Shown here: piece by piece, positions 26,636-36,655 of the stretch | Layout: each line of letters begins with the position of its first letter | How positions within the stretch are numbered: position 1 is the stretch's first letter | Source: Helicobacter_B zhangjianzhongii | GTDB lineage: Bacteria; Campylobacterota; Campylobacteria; Campylobacterales; Helicobacteraceae | Direction of reading: 5' to 3' | DNA length: 64,000 nt | Assembly: GCF_030249855.1 (NCBI RefSeq) | Contig: NZ_JANURN010000002.1 | Span: 186,001-250,000 of the forward strand | The notes under the pieces: generated by a model | Seen by the model: the letters and a program-made list of their open reading frames with translations, nothing else | What the model was told of the DNA's origin: nothing | The model's database searches: none | Position numbers and translations under genes: made by a program

Positions 26636-27037
26636 CTAGAGCCTGCAGCGATACACTTCGGCGTAGATGATGTATTCATCGATTTTGTTGGCGGTATTGT
26701 CATTTGCCAGCCCCATTTTAAACTGATAGTCCGCCCCTAGATAGCGCGACTCTGTGTGTAGCACAAGAGCGGCATTGCCCCCAAAGCGCACGGCTTTGTT
26801 GCGCAGGTCATTTTCCGCGCCGGCTATGGCGGCAAGGAGCTTTATACCATAGCCTTTGGTATTGACAACCCCTGAAGTCTCTGTGATATACACGCAGTCT
26901 TTGAGCGATGATTTACCGCGATAGATTTTGACATTTATGGCATTTTGGGTGAGTTTTGGAGGCTTGTAGCACGCGCTAAACATACTTGCTACAAATAGCC
27001 CCACTAAGGCTAGGGCAATGTGATAAGAGTATTTCAT
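26636..27037 (-). CDS. small DUF4156-like lipoprotein
   Basis: A 133-residue lipoprotein: signal peptide with lipobox FSAC near residue 23, then a compact domain with DCVYITETSGV and AGAENDLRNKAVRFGGNAALVLH. The 'lRNkA...Ggna' pattern is typical of DUF4156/RcsF-like outer-membrane lipoproteins, where paired cysteines (here in KDCVYI and VYRCRL) may form a disulfide. The DsbC-like gene next door could catalyse that; this is inference. No specific role known. Confidence 0.7.
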   Translation of the reverse strand: MKYSYHIALALVGLFVASMFSACYKPPKLTQNAINVKIYRGKSSLKDCVYITETSGVVNTKGYGIKLLAAIAGAENDLRNKAVRFGGNAALVLHTESRYLGADYQFKMGLANDNTANKIDEYIIYAEVYRCRL

Positions 27038-27165
27038 AATCTATCCTTATAGGCGTATTTATGCTAATACTAGCAAATAGCATTCCTTACGATCTGCCAA
27101 GATGTGCTTATGGCTTAGGCTACACTACAAGCGCGAAGTGGATTCTAGGCTTGGGATTTTGGCTT

Positions 27166-27174
27166 TGGTATAAT
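27166..27174 (+). promoter_or_regulatory. extended -10 promoter upstream of the TrkA-like gene
   Basis: TGGTATAAT is a perfect extended -10 element placed about 40 bp before the GTG start of the next gene. A core repeat word lies just upstream, around 27140-27150, and would sit at the -35 region. Confidence 0.65.
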
Positions 27175-27214
27175 GCCGCCACAAATCCCACTTAGCCTAA
27201 TGTAAGGAAATGAT

Positions 27215-28654
27215 GTGAAAAAAGTCGTGCTTGTGCTTGATAGCGTTGTCGGCAAGGTGTTTCTTGACTCCGTGCTAGAAAAGTATTTTAGTAATAATCT
27301 CTATATTGTCATTGTTAAAGACTCTGCAATGATCCCAGAGAAATTCCCAAGCTCCTTTAGCTTTCATCATTTTGATCCCACTTCAGAATACCACCTTACA
27401 CAGGTGTTTGATGAGCACAGAAGCCTAGATCTTAGCGATGTGTTTGTGATTATGGAAGATAGAGATCAAGCGCGCGCGGTCTTTGCAATCACGCGCAAAA
27501 TCTGCAAAGAAGCGCGTATAGTTACGCTCTCTAGCGTGAGCGATGAGAGCTTGCAGCGCGATGATCACGCGATATTTCTTGATGATGCCAAGATCATCGC
27601 AGGGCAGTTTATCTCAAGGCTGCCTAATGTGCCCATTATCCCGCGTGGTTTTGGGCTAGGGCAGGGGGAGATTATGGAGGTGGGCGTACCATTTGGGAGT
27701 GTGTTTGCCTATCGGCATATCGGCTCTATCCAGCAGAAAAATTATAAAATCGTGGGGATCTACCGCAATAATGCATTTCTTCTAAGCACCTTTTCTCTAG
27801 TGATACAGCCTCAAGATGTCGTGCTTGTCGCAGGCGATCCAAAGACACTAAGAAATATTTATAAGCAAATCAAGTCTGATATAGGGCAGTTCCCCTCACC
27901 CTTTGGGCGCGATATTTATGTCTATGTGGATATGCTAGCCCAAGATTCTAGCGCGATTTTGCGCGACATCACGCAGGCTATCTACTTCCATAGTCTTATC
28001 CGCTCGACAAAGCTCTTTGTCATCGTGCTAAATCCAGCGGACTTTGCCACAATCTATGAGATCAAGGAGCTTTGCAAGCAGGATTCTAGTATCGCGCTCA
28101 AATTTGATTATAGCAATGCGAGCTTCATTGATAGGCTTGAAAAAGATCGCACGAGAAAAATCGGGCTTATCATCGTAGGGACAGAGCTTTTTGCCAAGCG
28201 ATCGCACCGCAAAGCACTCTATCGCACCGCAACCCCTGTGCTAAAAACCGCTGCCCTTTGCCTAACAGACTGCAAGCAATGCCTAGTCATCACCAATGAA
28301 GAGATGAACGCAGGGGAGAATATCTCAAGCGTGATTTTTGACATCGCTATCCAGACAAAGACTGATATACAAGTGTATGATTTTGAGCCAGATGGTGTGC
28401 ATCAAGATGCCATTATCAAAGACTATGAAGCCCTAGGCAGAAGCTTTGGCAAAAAGGTGCTAATCACCAAAACCACGAGCAAAAATCCCATTTTCTACCT
28501 GCAAGACTTGACCGAGCCTGTGCTGCATTTCCTACCCTTTGAAGAATGTATCGCTAAAACAAGGCTTTTCGCGCTTTTTTCTACCAAGGCGGAGCGACTC
28601 TCCTTGTTGCTTCATAAGCATCCGCAGATGCTTATCCCTATAGGATCGCATTAA
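27215..28654 (+). CDS. TrkA-like NAD-binding/RCK_C regulatory protein (COG3400-like)
   Basis: A 479-residue cytosolic protein of the COG3400 type conserved in epsilonproteobacteria. An N-terminal nucleotide-binding half (VVLVLDSVVGKVFLDSVLEKYF) is followed near residues 150-215 by an RCK_C-like domain (EIMEVGVPFGSVFAYRHIGS, NYKIVGIYRNNAFLLST, IQPQDVVLVAGDP). The second half is another alpha/beta region. RCK proteins gate K+ channels and transporters; no channel gene is adjacent, so the partner is unknown. It starts with GTG behind AAGGA. Repeat DNA follows directly. Confidence 0.75.
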   Translation: MKKVVLVLDSVVGKVFLDSVLEKYFSNNLYIVIVKDSAMIPEKFPSSFSFHHFDPTSEYHLTQVFDEHRSLDLSDVFVIMEDRDQARAVFAITRKICKEARIVTLSSVSDESLQRDDHAIFLDDAKIIAGQFISRLPNVPIIPRGFGLGQGEIMEVGVPFGSVFAYRHIGSIQQKNYKIVGIYRNNAFLLSTFSLVIQPQDVVLVAGDPKTLRNIYKQIKSDIGQFPSPFGRDIYVYVDMLAQDSSAILRDITQAIYFHSLIRSTKLFVIVLNPADFATIYEIKELCKQDSSIALKFDYSNASFIDRLEKDRTRKIGLIIVGTELFAKRSHRKALYRTATPVLKTAALCLTDCKQCLVITNEEMNAGENISSVIFDIAIQTKTDIQVYDFEPDGVHQDAIIKDYEALGRSFGKKVLITKTTSKNPIFYLQDLTEPVLHFLPFEECIAKTRLFALFSTKAERLSLLLHKHPQMLIPIGSH

Positions 28655-28663
28655 GCATAAAAA

Positions 28664-29296
28664 ATGGATTCTAGGGATTCAGCTTGCGGGCTAGAATCGT
28701 GGATTCTGCGGCGGAGGCTTGCTCATTATCGCCTAGATAAATCCCTTCGCCTCCGCCTTGAAAACAAGGGACACCGCTCGGCGATAGCCGATGTTTCTTT
28801 AGAAAGCCACGATTCTAGCACCACAATCTTAGAATCCTAATTCAGCAAAGTGTAAAAAGTGGATTCTAGGGGGGTGGGCGATTCAGTTTTGGGCGAGCAA
28901 TGCGATTGATTACGCTATTTTTAGGACAACCGCAGACCTCTAGTCTTGCTCTGCCCTAAAAATAGCGTAAAACAACCACAGCCCCACCGCAACCCTTAGA
29001 ATCGTGTGAAGTAAAATAGGCTTTTTGAAGAAGCCCTTTTTCTGTCATTGCGAGCCGATGAAAGCACCACTTCTGTCATTGCGAGCGGTGCTTGCACCGC
29101 GTGGCAAAGCAAGGCGAAGCCGCGCTTCTTTAGTAATCCACAATCAAAACGAGGATTCTAGGGAAATGCCCCAAATTGTCATCGCGAGCTTTGCGCTAGC
29201 AAGGCGTGGCGATCCATATTCTGCGCTAGCAGAATAGTCATTACTAGAATCCACTTTTTGCATATCGTTGGCATTGTTTTCAAAAGTGGATTCTAG
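28664..29296. repeat. intergenic repeat cluster after the TrkA-like gene
   Basis: In order: an imperfect core (28664), and an F module (about 28690-28825) with stem GGCGGAGGC/GCCTCCGCC, inner hairpin TTATC/GATAA and TCGGC/GCCGA. Then come a core (28859-28869), and a D module (28880-29012) with perfect 15-bp stem TACGCTATTTTTAGG and its complement. B modules lie at 29042-29140 and 29177-29221, and an inverted core pair at 29244-29254 and 29286-29296. Between 29297 and 29394 I see nothing definite. No gene is credible in this 740-bp gap. Confidence 0.85.
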
Positions 29297-29394
29297 GGGG
29301 TTTGATTAAAGGGGCGATTTTCTAAACTGCCTTGATTGTCTTCTTCAAGGTTTCTTTGAGAAAAGCCAACGCCAAAATTAGATCGCTTGCTAAT

Positions 29395-31260
29395 CTAGCT
29401 TAAGCCCAAATCCCCCAAAGCTCTCATCGCCTGCTCTATGGCATCTTGTAAAAATGCTTCCCAATTGGCATCAGAATTAGCAATGGCGATATTGCCGCAG
29501 ACTTTACGCGCGGCTTTTATCGTGGCTTTGCTTTGTTTTGGCGTGTCAAAAAGCGAGTTGTAATTATACGCATAGCAATGCCCCCAGCGATTAAGCGTGA
29601 TACCTAGCACATCGCTTTTTCTAAATCCAGCCCCGCCAAGCATCTCTTGCAAGTGCGAAAGGGTCATTTGCTCTAGGGTAGAAAATGGCGTCTCTAAAAG
29701 GGCGTGGCGTGTCAGGCGCGAGAGATCTCTAGCAGTAAGCTGCGTAGTGTCAAGCTCTGTAGGATTAAGCCGTAAGGGAGAGCCGATCAAATGCAGGCAT
29801 ATAGGCTTTTTGGGATCGCGTGGGTGCTTGTATGCGCCCATATCTACGGGATAATCAAGCTTGGTATTGACATAGAAAGATTTTGGCGCGTAAATATCGT
29901 GTATGCCAAGCTTTGTGAAGCACTCCCATTGAGAGAGCAGGACTTTTGTATAAATAAGAGAGGTTTTGACACATTGAGATAGCGCGCTTTTTTGCCCATC
30001 TTGCAGCTCTTTGACAATATAGGGGATCATCGCATTGTAGTTTGCCATAATGACCTTTTTGGCAAAGATTTTATGCAGCTTTTTATCCTGCATAGATCCA
30101 TAGACTATCTCCACTCCTCCTGCGACATTACGCACATCAAGCGCGGTGCTTTGCAGGCGGATCCTACTCATATTTTGCTCTAAATCAAGCTTGCTATAAT
30201 CAAATTGAGCTAGTAGCACTTCTTCTGGTGTGTTGCCACACGCTGCGATATGGGGGATAAGCTTCTTTACCATTAAGCGCGTGATAGAGGCATTGCCATC
30301 GGGGAAATGGTGGATATAGGGCTCTTCAAAGACTTCATTCGCAGAGTTTGTAGCAGCAAATCCCGGCAAAGCACACTCTTGTGCCAATTCGCAAGAGATC
30401 ATATCAATCCCTAATGCCATAAAATCATCACTCACACCATCAAAAAAGCTTAGAGCCAGCGGAGAGAGCTTGACTCTCTCTTGCAAGAATTGCTTATAGC
30501 TTGTGTGGGCTAGGTAGTCGCGCTTTTGCTTGCTGCTTAAGCCTTGTAGATAGTCTTTAGGCGTGGTAAAAAGCTCTAAAAGCGCGTCTCTATCAGCCTT
30601 AGGCATAGGAAAATCCCCAATAAACTCCGCAAAGCTCCTAGCATTATTGCGCTCTTTTCTAATGCTATCATCAATCACCACGCGAGGATCGCCGCTTACA
30701 AGCTTGCTTGCTCCAAAGTCCTTTTTGCTAAAAAACACACCCCGACTAAGCCCTAAATCTGGGTAGAAGTCTTGATTAAAGCACTTTGCTAAAGCGTCTA
30801 TATCGATATTTAGGCTAGCTAGAAACGCCACGACCTTTTTGCTATAAAGAGATTTTGGCGATTGTAGCGACTCGCTGCCACCATAGGTCAAGATCTGCCC
30901 ATAAGGTGTGGCAAACTCATTGCGCCTAGCGTGTCCGCCGAAGTCTTTGTGATTATCGAGTATCAAGCTTTTTGCGCCTTTGTGCGTATCGTGGAACAAG
31001 CACGCCGCACTAAGTCCGCTGATCCCAGCTCCTACGACCACCAAATCATACTGCTCTTGTATAGGCAGTGCGCTAAAGTCATATTGCTCGCCATCGCGCA
31101 AGGCGTGTGCGAAAAAGTAGCTATCATCATCGCTGCCTACAAGATTCTGCCAAAGTGGGGGATAGTAGGGCTTTTTAGCATCTCTTGCTAGAATCTCTAG
31201 CGGTGTCATTCCAGCGACTACGGCTACTGCCATACCATTGATAAAGTCTCTACGAGTCAT
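29395..31260 (-). CDS. Tat-exported spermidine-dehydrogenase-like flavoprotein
   Basis: A 621-residue FAD/NAD(P)-binding oxidoreductase. The N-terminus MTRRDFINGMAVAVVAGM carries an RR motif and a hydrophobic stretch, so Tat export to the periplasm is likely. The dinucleotide fold is YDLVVVGAGISGLSAACLFH (about residues 72-91) with downstream NHKDFGGHARRNEF. The overall plan resembles the spermidine dehydrogenase/FAD amine oxidase group (SdhH-like), including the C-terminal NRWGHCYAYNY region. Substrate not shown by sequence. It is flanked on both sides by repeat DNA and looks monocistronic. Confidence 0.72.
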   Translation of the reverse strand: MTRRDFINGMAVAVVAGMTPLEILARDAKKPYYPPLWQNLVGSDDDSYFFAHALRDGEQYDFSALPIQEQYDLVVVGAGISGLSAACLFHDTHKGAKSLILDNHKDFGGHARRNEFATPYGQILTYGGSESLQSPKSLYSKKVVAFLASLNIDIDALAKCFNQDFYPDLGLSRGVFFSKKDFGASKLVSGDPRVVIDDSIRKERNNARSFAEFIGDFPMPKADRDALLELFTTPKDYLQGLSSKQKRDYLAHTSYKQFLQERVKLSPLALSFFDGVSDDFMALGIDMISCELAQECALPGFAATNSANEVFEEPYIHHFPDGNASITRLMVKKLIPHIAACGNTPEEVLLAQFDYSKLDLEQNMSRIRLQSTALDVRNVAGGVEIVYGSMQDKKLHKIFAKKVIMANYNAMIPYIVKELQDGQKSALSQCVKTSLIYTKVLLSQWECFTKLGIHDIYAPKSFYVNTKLDYPVDMGAYKHPRDPKKPICLHLIGSPLRLNPTELDTTQLTARDLSRLTRHALLETPFSTLEQMTLSHLQEMLGGAGFRKSDVLGITLNRWGHCYAYNYNSLFDTPKQSKATIKAARKVCGNIAIANSDANWEAFLQDAIEQAMRALGDLGLS

Positions 31261-31269
31261 TTGTATCCT

Positions 31270-31745
31270 TTCAAAAGATTTTGTGTGTGGATTCAGCTTT
31301 TCTAAAGAAACCTGCTTGCGTGAGCTCGCAGGTTTCTTTAGAAATCCTAGAATCCTGTGCGACTTGCTTAGAATTGTCGAAAAGTGGATTTTAGCACCAC
31401 AATGCTTAGAATCGTTTTCCTAGAATCCACTTTTGACTTGCCGCGTTTTTCCGTCATCGCGAGCTTTGGCGCAAGACAAAGCGTGGCGATCCACTCCCTA
31501 CACCAGAATCCGCTTTTGTGTTTTTGTGCTTATTGTTTTCAAAAGTGGATTCTAGGGGGTCGCGGCTGTTTTGTTTTCCAACTTGTTTTCCAACGCCACC
31601 TTGGGATTCTAGGATCGTGGAGATAGAATCGGGGTTTTTCAAGTCGCGCAAGGAGATAAGACTAGAGCGTCTATCGCGTGAGCTAGGCGATGAAATCCAC
31701 GATTCTAGCCCGCAAGCTAAATCCTTGTCAAAAAGTGGATTCTAG
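31270..31745. repeat. intergenic repeat cluster before aroB
   Basis: Short C-type words (TTTCTAAAGAAA, 31300-31345) and a mutated core (31382). Then a core at 31420-31430 (minus), a B module (31453-31494), a core at 31545-31555 (plus), an E module (about 31600-31735) and a core at 31735-31745. The E module has the same text as the serS and OMP insertions. Positions 31746-31868 hold only the aroB leader. Confidence 0.82.
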
Positions 31746-31868
31746 GATTTGGGGCTGCTTGGATTCTATTGGATTCTAAGGCTAGATCTATGGATCGCAC
31801 CCCTAGATCTAACCATCTCTTAAGCCAAATATACTACAATCCCTATCATCTTACTCCCAAGGAAGCGT

Positions 31869-32945
31869 ATGCCTACACTTACCATTACAGCACCTTCTGC
31901 GACTTATCCTGTCATCATCGAAGACTTTTTGCACAATGATCGCGCTTTCATCACGGCAAAAAGCAAAGCCCTAGTTGTGAGCAACCCAAAAATAGCAGGA
32001 CTCTATCTCCACAAAATCCTGCCCAAAATCCGCGCGCAAGAAGTCTTTGTCTGCATTGTCCCTGATGGCGAAGAGCATAAAAATATGCAGAGTATCGAGC
32101 AGATTTTGCAATGTGCTTTTGCCAATCGCCTAGATAGAAAATCGCTAATGATAGCCCTTGGAGGTGGCGTGATAAGCGATATGGTGGGCTTTGCTAGTGG
32201 GATTTTTGAGCGAGAGATTAGCTATGTGTCAATCCCCACGACCCTGCTCGCACAAGTCGATGCCTCTGTGGGCGGTAAATGCGGGATCAATAATGCCTAT
32301 GGCAAAAACCTCGTAGGGCTTTTCCACCAGCCTAGTGCGGTATATATCGATAAAGAGTTTTTGCGCACACTCCCTGCACGCGAGATTAGAGCTGGGCTAG
32401 CAGAGGTGGTAAAGGTGCTTGTGTGCTTTGATAAGCTAGGCTTTGAAGCCCTAGAATCCAGCCAAGATGATATGCTAGATCCTAGCGTGTTGCTGCCCTT
32501 TATCCAAAAGTCCATAGCGATCAAAGCTCGCGTGGTCGAGCAAGATGAGAGAGAGAGCGGTATCCGCGCCGCGCTTAATTATGGACACACTTTTGCGCAT
32601 ATTATTGAGATGCAAACCCACTATAAACGCTTCTTGCACGGACAAGCCGTGGCGATAGGTATGACTATGGCAAATGATTTAGCCCTGCGACTAGGGCTTT
32701 TGCAAGAGACACAGGCAAAGCGCATAGAAAGAGTGCTTAGGCGACTAGGGCTTGATGAGGCTTATCCTATCAGCGATATAGAGGCATTTTATCAAGCCTT
32801 TTTCCTAGATAAAAAATCTCACAACAACACACTTTGCTTCGTGCTACCTAAAGGCATAGGGGATTTTACCCTGCGCGATGATATACCAAAAGACCAGATT
32901 CTAGCCACTCTTGCACACTTTAGCTTAGAATCTATGAGAATCTAG
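31869..32945 (+). CDS. aroB: 3-dehydroquinate synthase
   Basis: The second enzyme of the shikimate pathway, converting DAHP to 3-dehydroquinate with NAD+ and a divalent metal. The family blocks are all present: PDGEEHKNMQS, ALGGGVISDMVGFASGIFERE, IPTTLLAQVDASVGGKCGIN, AYGKNLVGLFHQP, and the metal-binding region with GLAEVVK and NYGHTFAHIIE (histidines). HGQAVAIGM follows. 358 residues, normal length. Repeat DNA lies on both sides, so it is probably transcribed alone. Confidence 0.96.
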   Translation: MPTLTITAPSATYPVIIEDFLHNDRAFITAKSKALVVSNPKIAGLYLHKILPKIRAQEVFVCIVPDGEEHKNMQSIEQILQCAFANRLDRKSLMIALGGGVISDMVGFASGIFEREISYVSIPTTLLAQVDASVGGKCGINNAYGKNLVGLFHQPSAVYIDKEFLRTLPAREIRAGLAEVVKVLVCFDKLGFEALESSQDDMLDPSVLLPFIQKSIAIKARVVEQDERESGIRAALNYGHTFAHIIEMQTHYKRFLHGQAVAIGMTMANDLALRLGLLQETQAKRIERVLRRLGLDEAYPISDIEAFYQAFFLDKKSHNNTLCFVLPKGIGDFTLRDDIPKDQILATLAHFSLESMRI

Positions 32946-32979
32946 CTCCACACATATCGCCTTTTCTCTCACTTGCGAG

Positions 32980-33366
32980 CCGATGAAGCTCTCTGTCATT
33001 ACAAGATTTGGCGGTAGCAAAATCGTGGCGATCCACTTTCACACTAGAATCCACTTTTTCAAAATTAGATTCTAGGGTTGTTTTATGGATCGCCACGCCT
33101 TGCTAGCGCAAGGCTCGCGATGACGGAGAGAGGCTGGCTTGTGAAAAATGGGCATTGCTAGAATCCACTTTTTAACATTGTCATATTGAGCCAAAGGCGA
33201 AATATCTCTTGTCATTGTGAGCCGACTTGTTAGCGTGGTAAAGCGTAGCTTCTTTAGTAATCCATTTTCAAAAAGTGGATTCTAGTGTGCTTTTCTTTAT
33301 GGATTGCCGCGCCACTGCTGGTGCAGTGTCTCGCAATGACAGAAAATGGGCATTGCTAGAATCCAC
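32980..33366. repeat. intergenic repeat cluster between aroB and copA
   Basis: Alternating B modules (about 32983-33032, 33083-33125, 33212-33262 and 33298-33345) and core words (33044-33054 minus, 33158-33168 minus, 33275-33285 plus, 33356-33366 minus). The last core ends 1 bp before the copA stop codon. aroB and copA converge here, so stacked hairpins may terminate both. Confidence 0.85.
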
Positions 33367-33367
33367 C

Positions 33368-35776
33368 TTAGGATTTAAACCGCCATAGCCGCTGGCTATT
33401 TAGCACCACACAAACACTGCTAGCACTCATCGCAAAAGCCGCTAGCATAGGGTTTAGCAAAATCTGGGCTGGATAGTAGAGCACCCCACACGCAATGGGT
33501 ATGCAAAGGCAGTTATACACAAAGGCGAAGGCTAGATTCTCCTTGATATTTTGCATAACCTTATGCGCAAGTCTCATCACATAAAGCACGCGCGATATGT
33601 CATTGTGATAGATGATAATATCAGCGGTATTTTTGCTCACATCGCTTGCGTGCGCGAAGCTTAGTGAGACATCTGCTGCAGCAAGCGCGCCTACATCATT
33701 GACCCCATCGCCTGCCATTAGCACGACTCTGCCTTTATCTTGCAACGCCTTGATATAAGCAAGCTTATCTGCGGGCTTGGCGTGGGCTTTATAGTGCGTG
33801 ATACCAAGCTTGCGTGCTATATGCGCGGTATTAGCAGCACTATCGCCGCTTAGGATATGGGGGGTTATGCCCTTAGCCTTTAGGGCTTCTATCATCTCTT
33901 GCGCACCGCTTTTTAGAGTATCTTGCAGTGTGATAGAGCCTAGGATCTTATAGCGAGAATCCACCCTTTGCCCCAAAAAGACTTGGATATACGCGCATTC
34001 TTTATCTAGGCTAGAATCCACCGCGCCTTGCAATAGCTCTTTTGCCCCAAGCACATAGGTGATCCCTTGTGTGTCTCTAGCCTCTATGCCATAGCCCGCA
34101 AATGCCCTAAACTCGCCGCAATCCCTTGGGCTAATGCCCTGCTTTTTGGCTTCTTGCAAGATCGCTTTGGCGATGATATGCTCACTGCCTTGCTCGACTC
34201 CTGCGCTTATGGCTAGGATCTCTGCTTGATCTAGCTCGCTTATGCTGCTAATCTCCACCACCTCTAAAGCCGCATTAGTAAGCGTGCCTGTCTTGTCAAA
34301 CACCACATCACTGACCCTGCCTAGATTCTCAAAGCTTTGAGCCTGCCTGATGAAAACCCCTTGTTTATTAGCAAGGGCTGTGCCTATCATCACTGCCATA
34401 GGCGTGGCAAGCCCAAGCGCACAAGGGCAGGAGATCACAAGCACAGCTATACACACGCCAAAGCCAAAATCCACCCCCATAATCGCCCACCACAACAAAA
34501 ACGCCCCAAACGCTATGGCAATCACTGCTGGGACAAAATAGCTTGCGATTATATCTGCTAGCCTAGCAAGTGCTGGCTTTGACACAAGGGCTTCTTGCAC
34601 AAGCGCGCTTAGCGCACTAAGCGTGCTTTGCTCGCTGGTGCTAGTAGCCTGCATAATAAAGGCGCGATTAGTATTGATACTCCCTGCATAGACCCTTTGC
34701 CCTACGCTCTTTTCCACAGGTAGCACCTCGCCACTTAGCATAGACTCATCAAGCGCGCAAGATCCTTGCGTAATAATCCCATCTGCTGGGATTGTCTGGG
34801 CGGGGAGAATCTGCAGCCTATCGCCTATGCGTATGGCTTGGGGTGGGATTGATGTTTGGGAGCTGGATTCTAGGCGGATCACTTGAGAGAGATTGCGCAA
34901 AAGTAGCGTGCGGATCACCGCGGCGGTCGTATCTTTGGCATTTTGCTCTAAGCCTTTCCCAAATAGCACAAAAAACACAATCACACAAATACTCTCAAAA
35001 TACCAATGCGTATGTCCTAGCAGGGCATTATACACGCTATACACAAGCGAGGCGGTGGTGCTTAGGGCGATGAGTGAGTCCATTGTAGGGGCTTTGGCAA
35101 ACAACGCCCTAAAACCCTTGAAATAATACTCCCGCCCCAAATGCATACTACTAAGGGCTAAAAAGAGCTGGGCAAAGAAATTTACACGCATATCATTAAA
35201 TGGTGCGATAAGTGCTGTATCAAACACCATAGGCGACATAGAGAGATAGAGGATTGCAAGGGCGATGAGTCCGCTTAGTAGCACGCGTTTTTTGTGGATA
35301 AAATTGGTGGCAAGATGCATTAGTTCTTGTATTTTTGGCGTTAGAAAAATCCTTTGGCTGGGATTGGTGCTTGTCTTGCTTGCATTTTCTTGCGTTGGTT
35401 GTAGCATTGTCGCGGGGCTAGAATCCACTTTATCCCTAGTGTGGAAGCTCTGGCTTGACTGGCTAGGACGCCCTTGTGCTGGGGGAGAAATGCTTGGCTT
35501 ATATGGCGTAAGCGGCGATGTGGCAAGGGGTTTTGCGGCATTGCTTGCAGGGATAAATGGACTAGATGGGCTAGATTCTGGCTCATAGCCTAGCTTTTTA
35601 ATCGCGGAGAAAATTGCCTCTAGCGAGTGGCTCTCATCTAGGGTGAGCGTGGCGGTTTTGGTGATTAGATTGATGTGTATGTCATTGAGAAGCTGCTTTG
35701 CTTTGAGGGTTTTTATAATGGAATTCGCACAAGAAGCGCAAGACATACCATTGATTGTTATGACAATCTTTTGCAT
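33368..35776 (-). CDS. copA: Cu+-exporting P1B-type ATPase CopA
   Basis: Exports Cu+ from the cytoplasm. The N-terminal heavy-metal domain has GMSCASC (residues 9-15). A loose linker (about 70-150) contains DKVDSSPAT, a repeat core word. Eight membrane helices are expected, with the metal-site motif SCPCALGLATP (about residue 448), phosphorylation motif DKTGTLTN (about 494), the HP-like segment EHIIAKAIL and hinge AGDGVNDVGALAAADV. At 802 residues it is somewhat longer than H. pylori CopA, mostly in the linker. Other KVDSS-like words (RVDSRYK, AVDSSLDKE) lie in the nucleotide-binding domain. No copper chaperone gene is adjacent. Confidence 0.94.
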   Translation of the reverse strand: MQKIVITINGMSCASCANSIIKTLKAKQLLNDIHINLITKTATLTLDESHSLEAIFSAIKKLGYEPESSPSSPFIPASNAAKPLATSPLTPYKPSISPPAQGRPSQSSQSFHTRDKVDSSPATMLQPTQENASKTSTNPSQRIFLTPKIQELMHLATNFIHKKRVLLSGLIALAILYLSMSPMVFDTALIAPFNDMRVNFFAQLFLALSSMHLGREYYFKGFRALFAKAPTMDSLIALSTTASLVYSVYNALLGHTHWYFESICVIVFFVLFGKGLEQNAKDTTAAVIRTLLLRNLSQVIRLESSSQTSIPPQAIRIGDRLQILPAQTIPADGIITQGSCALDESMLSGEVLPVEKSVGQRVYAGSINTNRAFIMQATSTSEQSTLSALSALVQEALVSKPALARLADIIASYFVPAVIAIAFGAFLLWWAIMGVDFGFGVCIAVLVISCPCALGLATPMAVMIGTALANKQGVFIRQAQSFENLGRVSDVVFDKTGTLTNAALEVVEISSISELDQAEILAISAGVEQGSEHIIAKAILQEAKKQGISPRDCGEFRAFAGYGIEARDTQGITYVLGAKELLQGAVDSSLDKECAYIQVFLGQRVDSRYKILGSITLQDTLKSGAQEMIEALKAKGITPHILSGDSAANTAHIARKLGITHYKAHAKPADKLAYIKALQDKGRVVLMAGDGVNDVGALAAADVSLSFAHASDVSKNTADIIIYHNDISRVLYVMRLAHKVMQNIKENLAFAFVYNCLCIPIACGVLYYPAQILLNPMLAAFAMSASSVCVVLNSQRLWRFKS

Positions 35777-35792
35777 ATCTATCCTTTGAAAA

Positions 35793-36122
35793 GTGGATTC
35801 TAGGGGGTAGGCGATTCAGTCTTGGGTGGGCAATGCGGCAGTGTTGCGGCTTATGGCAAAGGCACGAACGCTAAGTTCGCTAACCTTTACCATAAGCCGC
35901 AAAGCTACCACAGCCCCACCGCAACTCTTAGAATCGTTTTTCCTAGAATCCACTTTTTCAAAAGCTTGTTTTACTTCAACACGATTCTAAGGGTTGCGGT
36001 GGGGCTGTGAGTGTTTTTTACAAATTTTGGGCGGGAGTTACCTTAGCGGTAATGACTGCCCTAAATTTTTTCAATGGCGTGAATCGCTCACCCAAGACTG
36101 AATCGCCCCCCCTAGAATCCAC
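35793..36122. repeat. head-to-head pair of D modules forming a large inverted repeat
   Basis: Core (35793-35803), D module on plus (about 35812-35937), core (35943-35953), D module on minus (about 35980-36104), core (36112-36122). The two D modules are inverted about a centre near 35960, so their constant outer ends (GATTCAGTCTTGGG and CCCCACCGCAA...) could pair over about 300 bp. Their inner stems differ: GCGGCTTATGG with its complement in the first, AAATTT/GGGC with its complement in the second. Confidence 0.85.
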
Positions 36123-36142
36123 TTTGCTCTTACCACCTTAGC

Positions 36143-36655
36143 CTACCGCTTAGGCACAAACAGCCAGCTTACAAAGCGTCCTTCTGTCTTTGGCTCTTTC
36201 TCTGGCTGGGCGACTTCCTCCATCATTGCTAGGACACGATTAAGCACCGCTACACCAAGCTGCGGGTCGCTTGTCTCCCTGCCCTTTAGCACGACTTTGA
36301 ATCGCACATGCTTGCCACTTGCGATAAATTCTTTAGCGTGCTTGACCTTGTAGTTGATGTCATTTTGCGCGATTTGGGCGGAGAGCTTGATTTCTTTAAT
36401 GTCAATTTGCTTTTGCTTTTTCTTGGCTTCTTTTTGCTTCTTTTCTAGCTGGTAGCGGTATTTGCCATAGTCCATAATCTTGCACACAGGGGGCTTGGCA
36501 GTAGGCGAGATACACACTAGATCTAAGCCTTTCTCCCTTGCAAACCCTCTTGCTTCACTAGCTGAAATGATCCCATAAGTGGAGCCATCATCATCAATGC
36601 AGCGCACCTCGCTAAAACGGATATTTTCATTTAGCAAAACTTCTTCTTTGCTCAA
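36143..36655 (-). CDS. infC: translation initiation factor IF-3
   Basis: A 170-residue IF-3, which binds the 30S subunit and enforces start-codon and initiator-tRNA choice. The N-domain (EVLLNENIRFSEVRCIDDDG, then SEAR) and the hallmark LVCISPTAKPPVCKIMDYGKYRYQ are followed by the lysine-rich linker EKKQKEAKKKQKQIDIKEIKLS and the C-domain (KHVRFKVVLKGRE). The ATG overlaps the thrS stop by 4 bp, so translation is coupled. rpmI-rplT, which follow infC in H. pylori, are elsewhere in this window. Confidence 0.96.
   Translation of the reverse strand: MSKEEVLLNENIRFSEVRCIDDDGSTYGIISASEARGFAREKGLDLVCISPTAKPPVCKIMDYGKYRYQLEKKQKEAKKKQKQIDIKEIKLSAQIAQNDINYKVKHAKEFIASGKHVRFKVVLKGRETSDPQLGVAVLNRVLAMMEEVAQPEKEPKTEGRFVSWLFVPKR

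Noticed and set aside
29025..29237. 70-aa open frame in the gap after the TrkA-like gene
   Set aside because: It is B-module text read in frame; it has no family similarity and lies in a repeat cluster.
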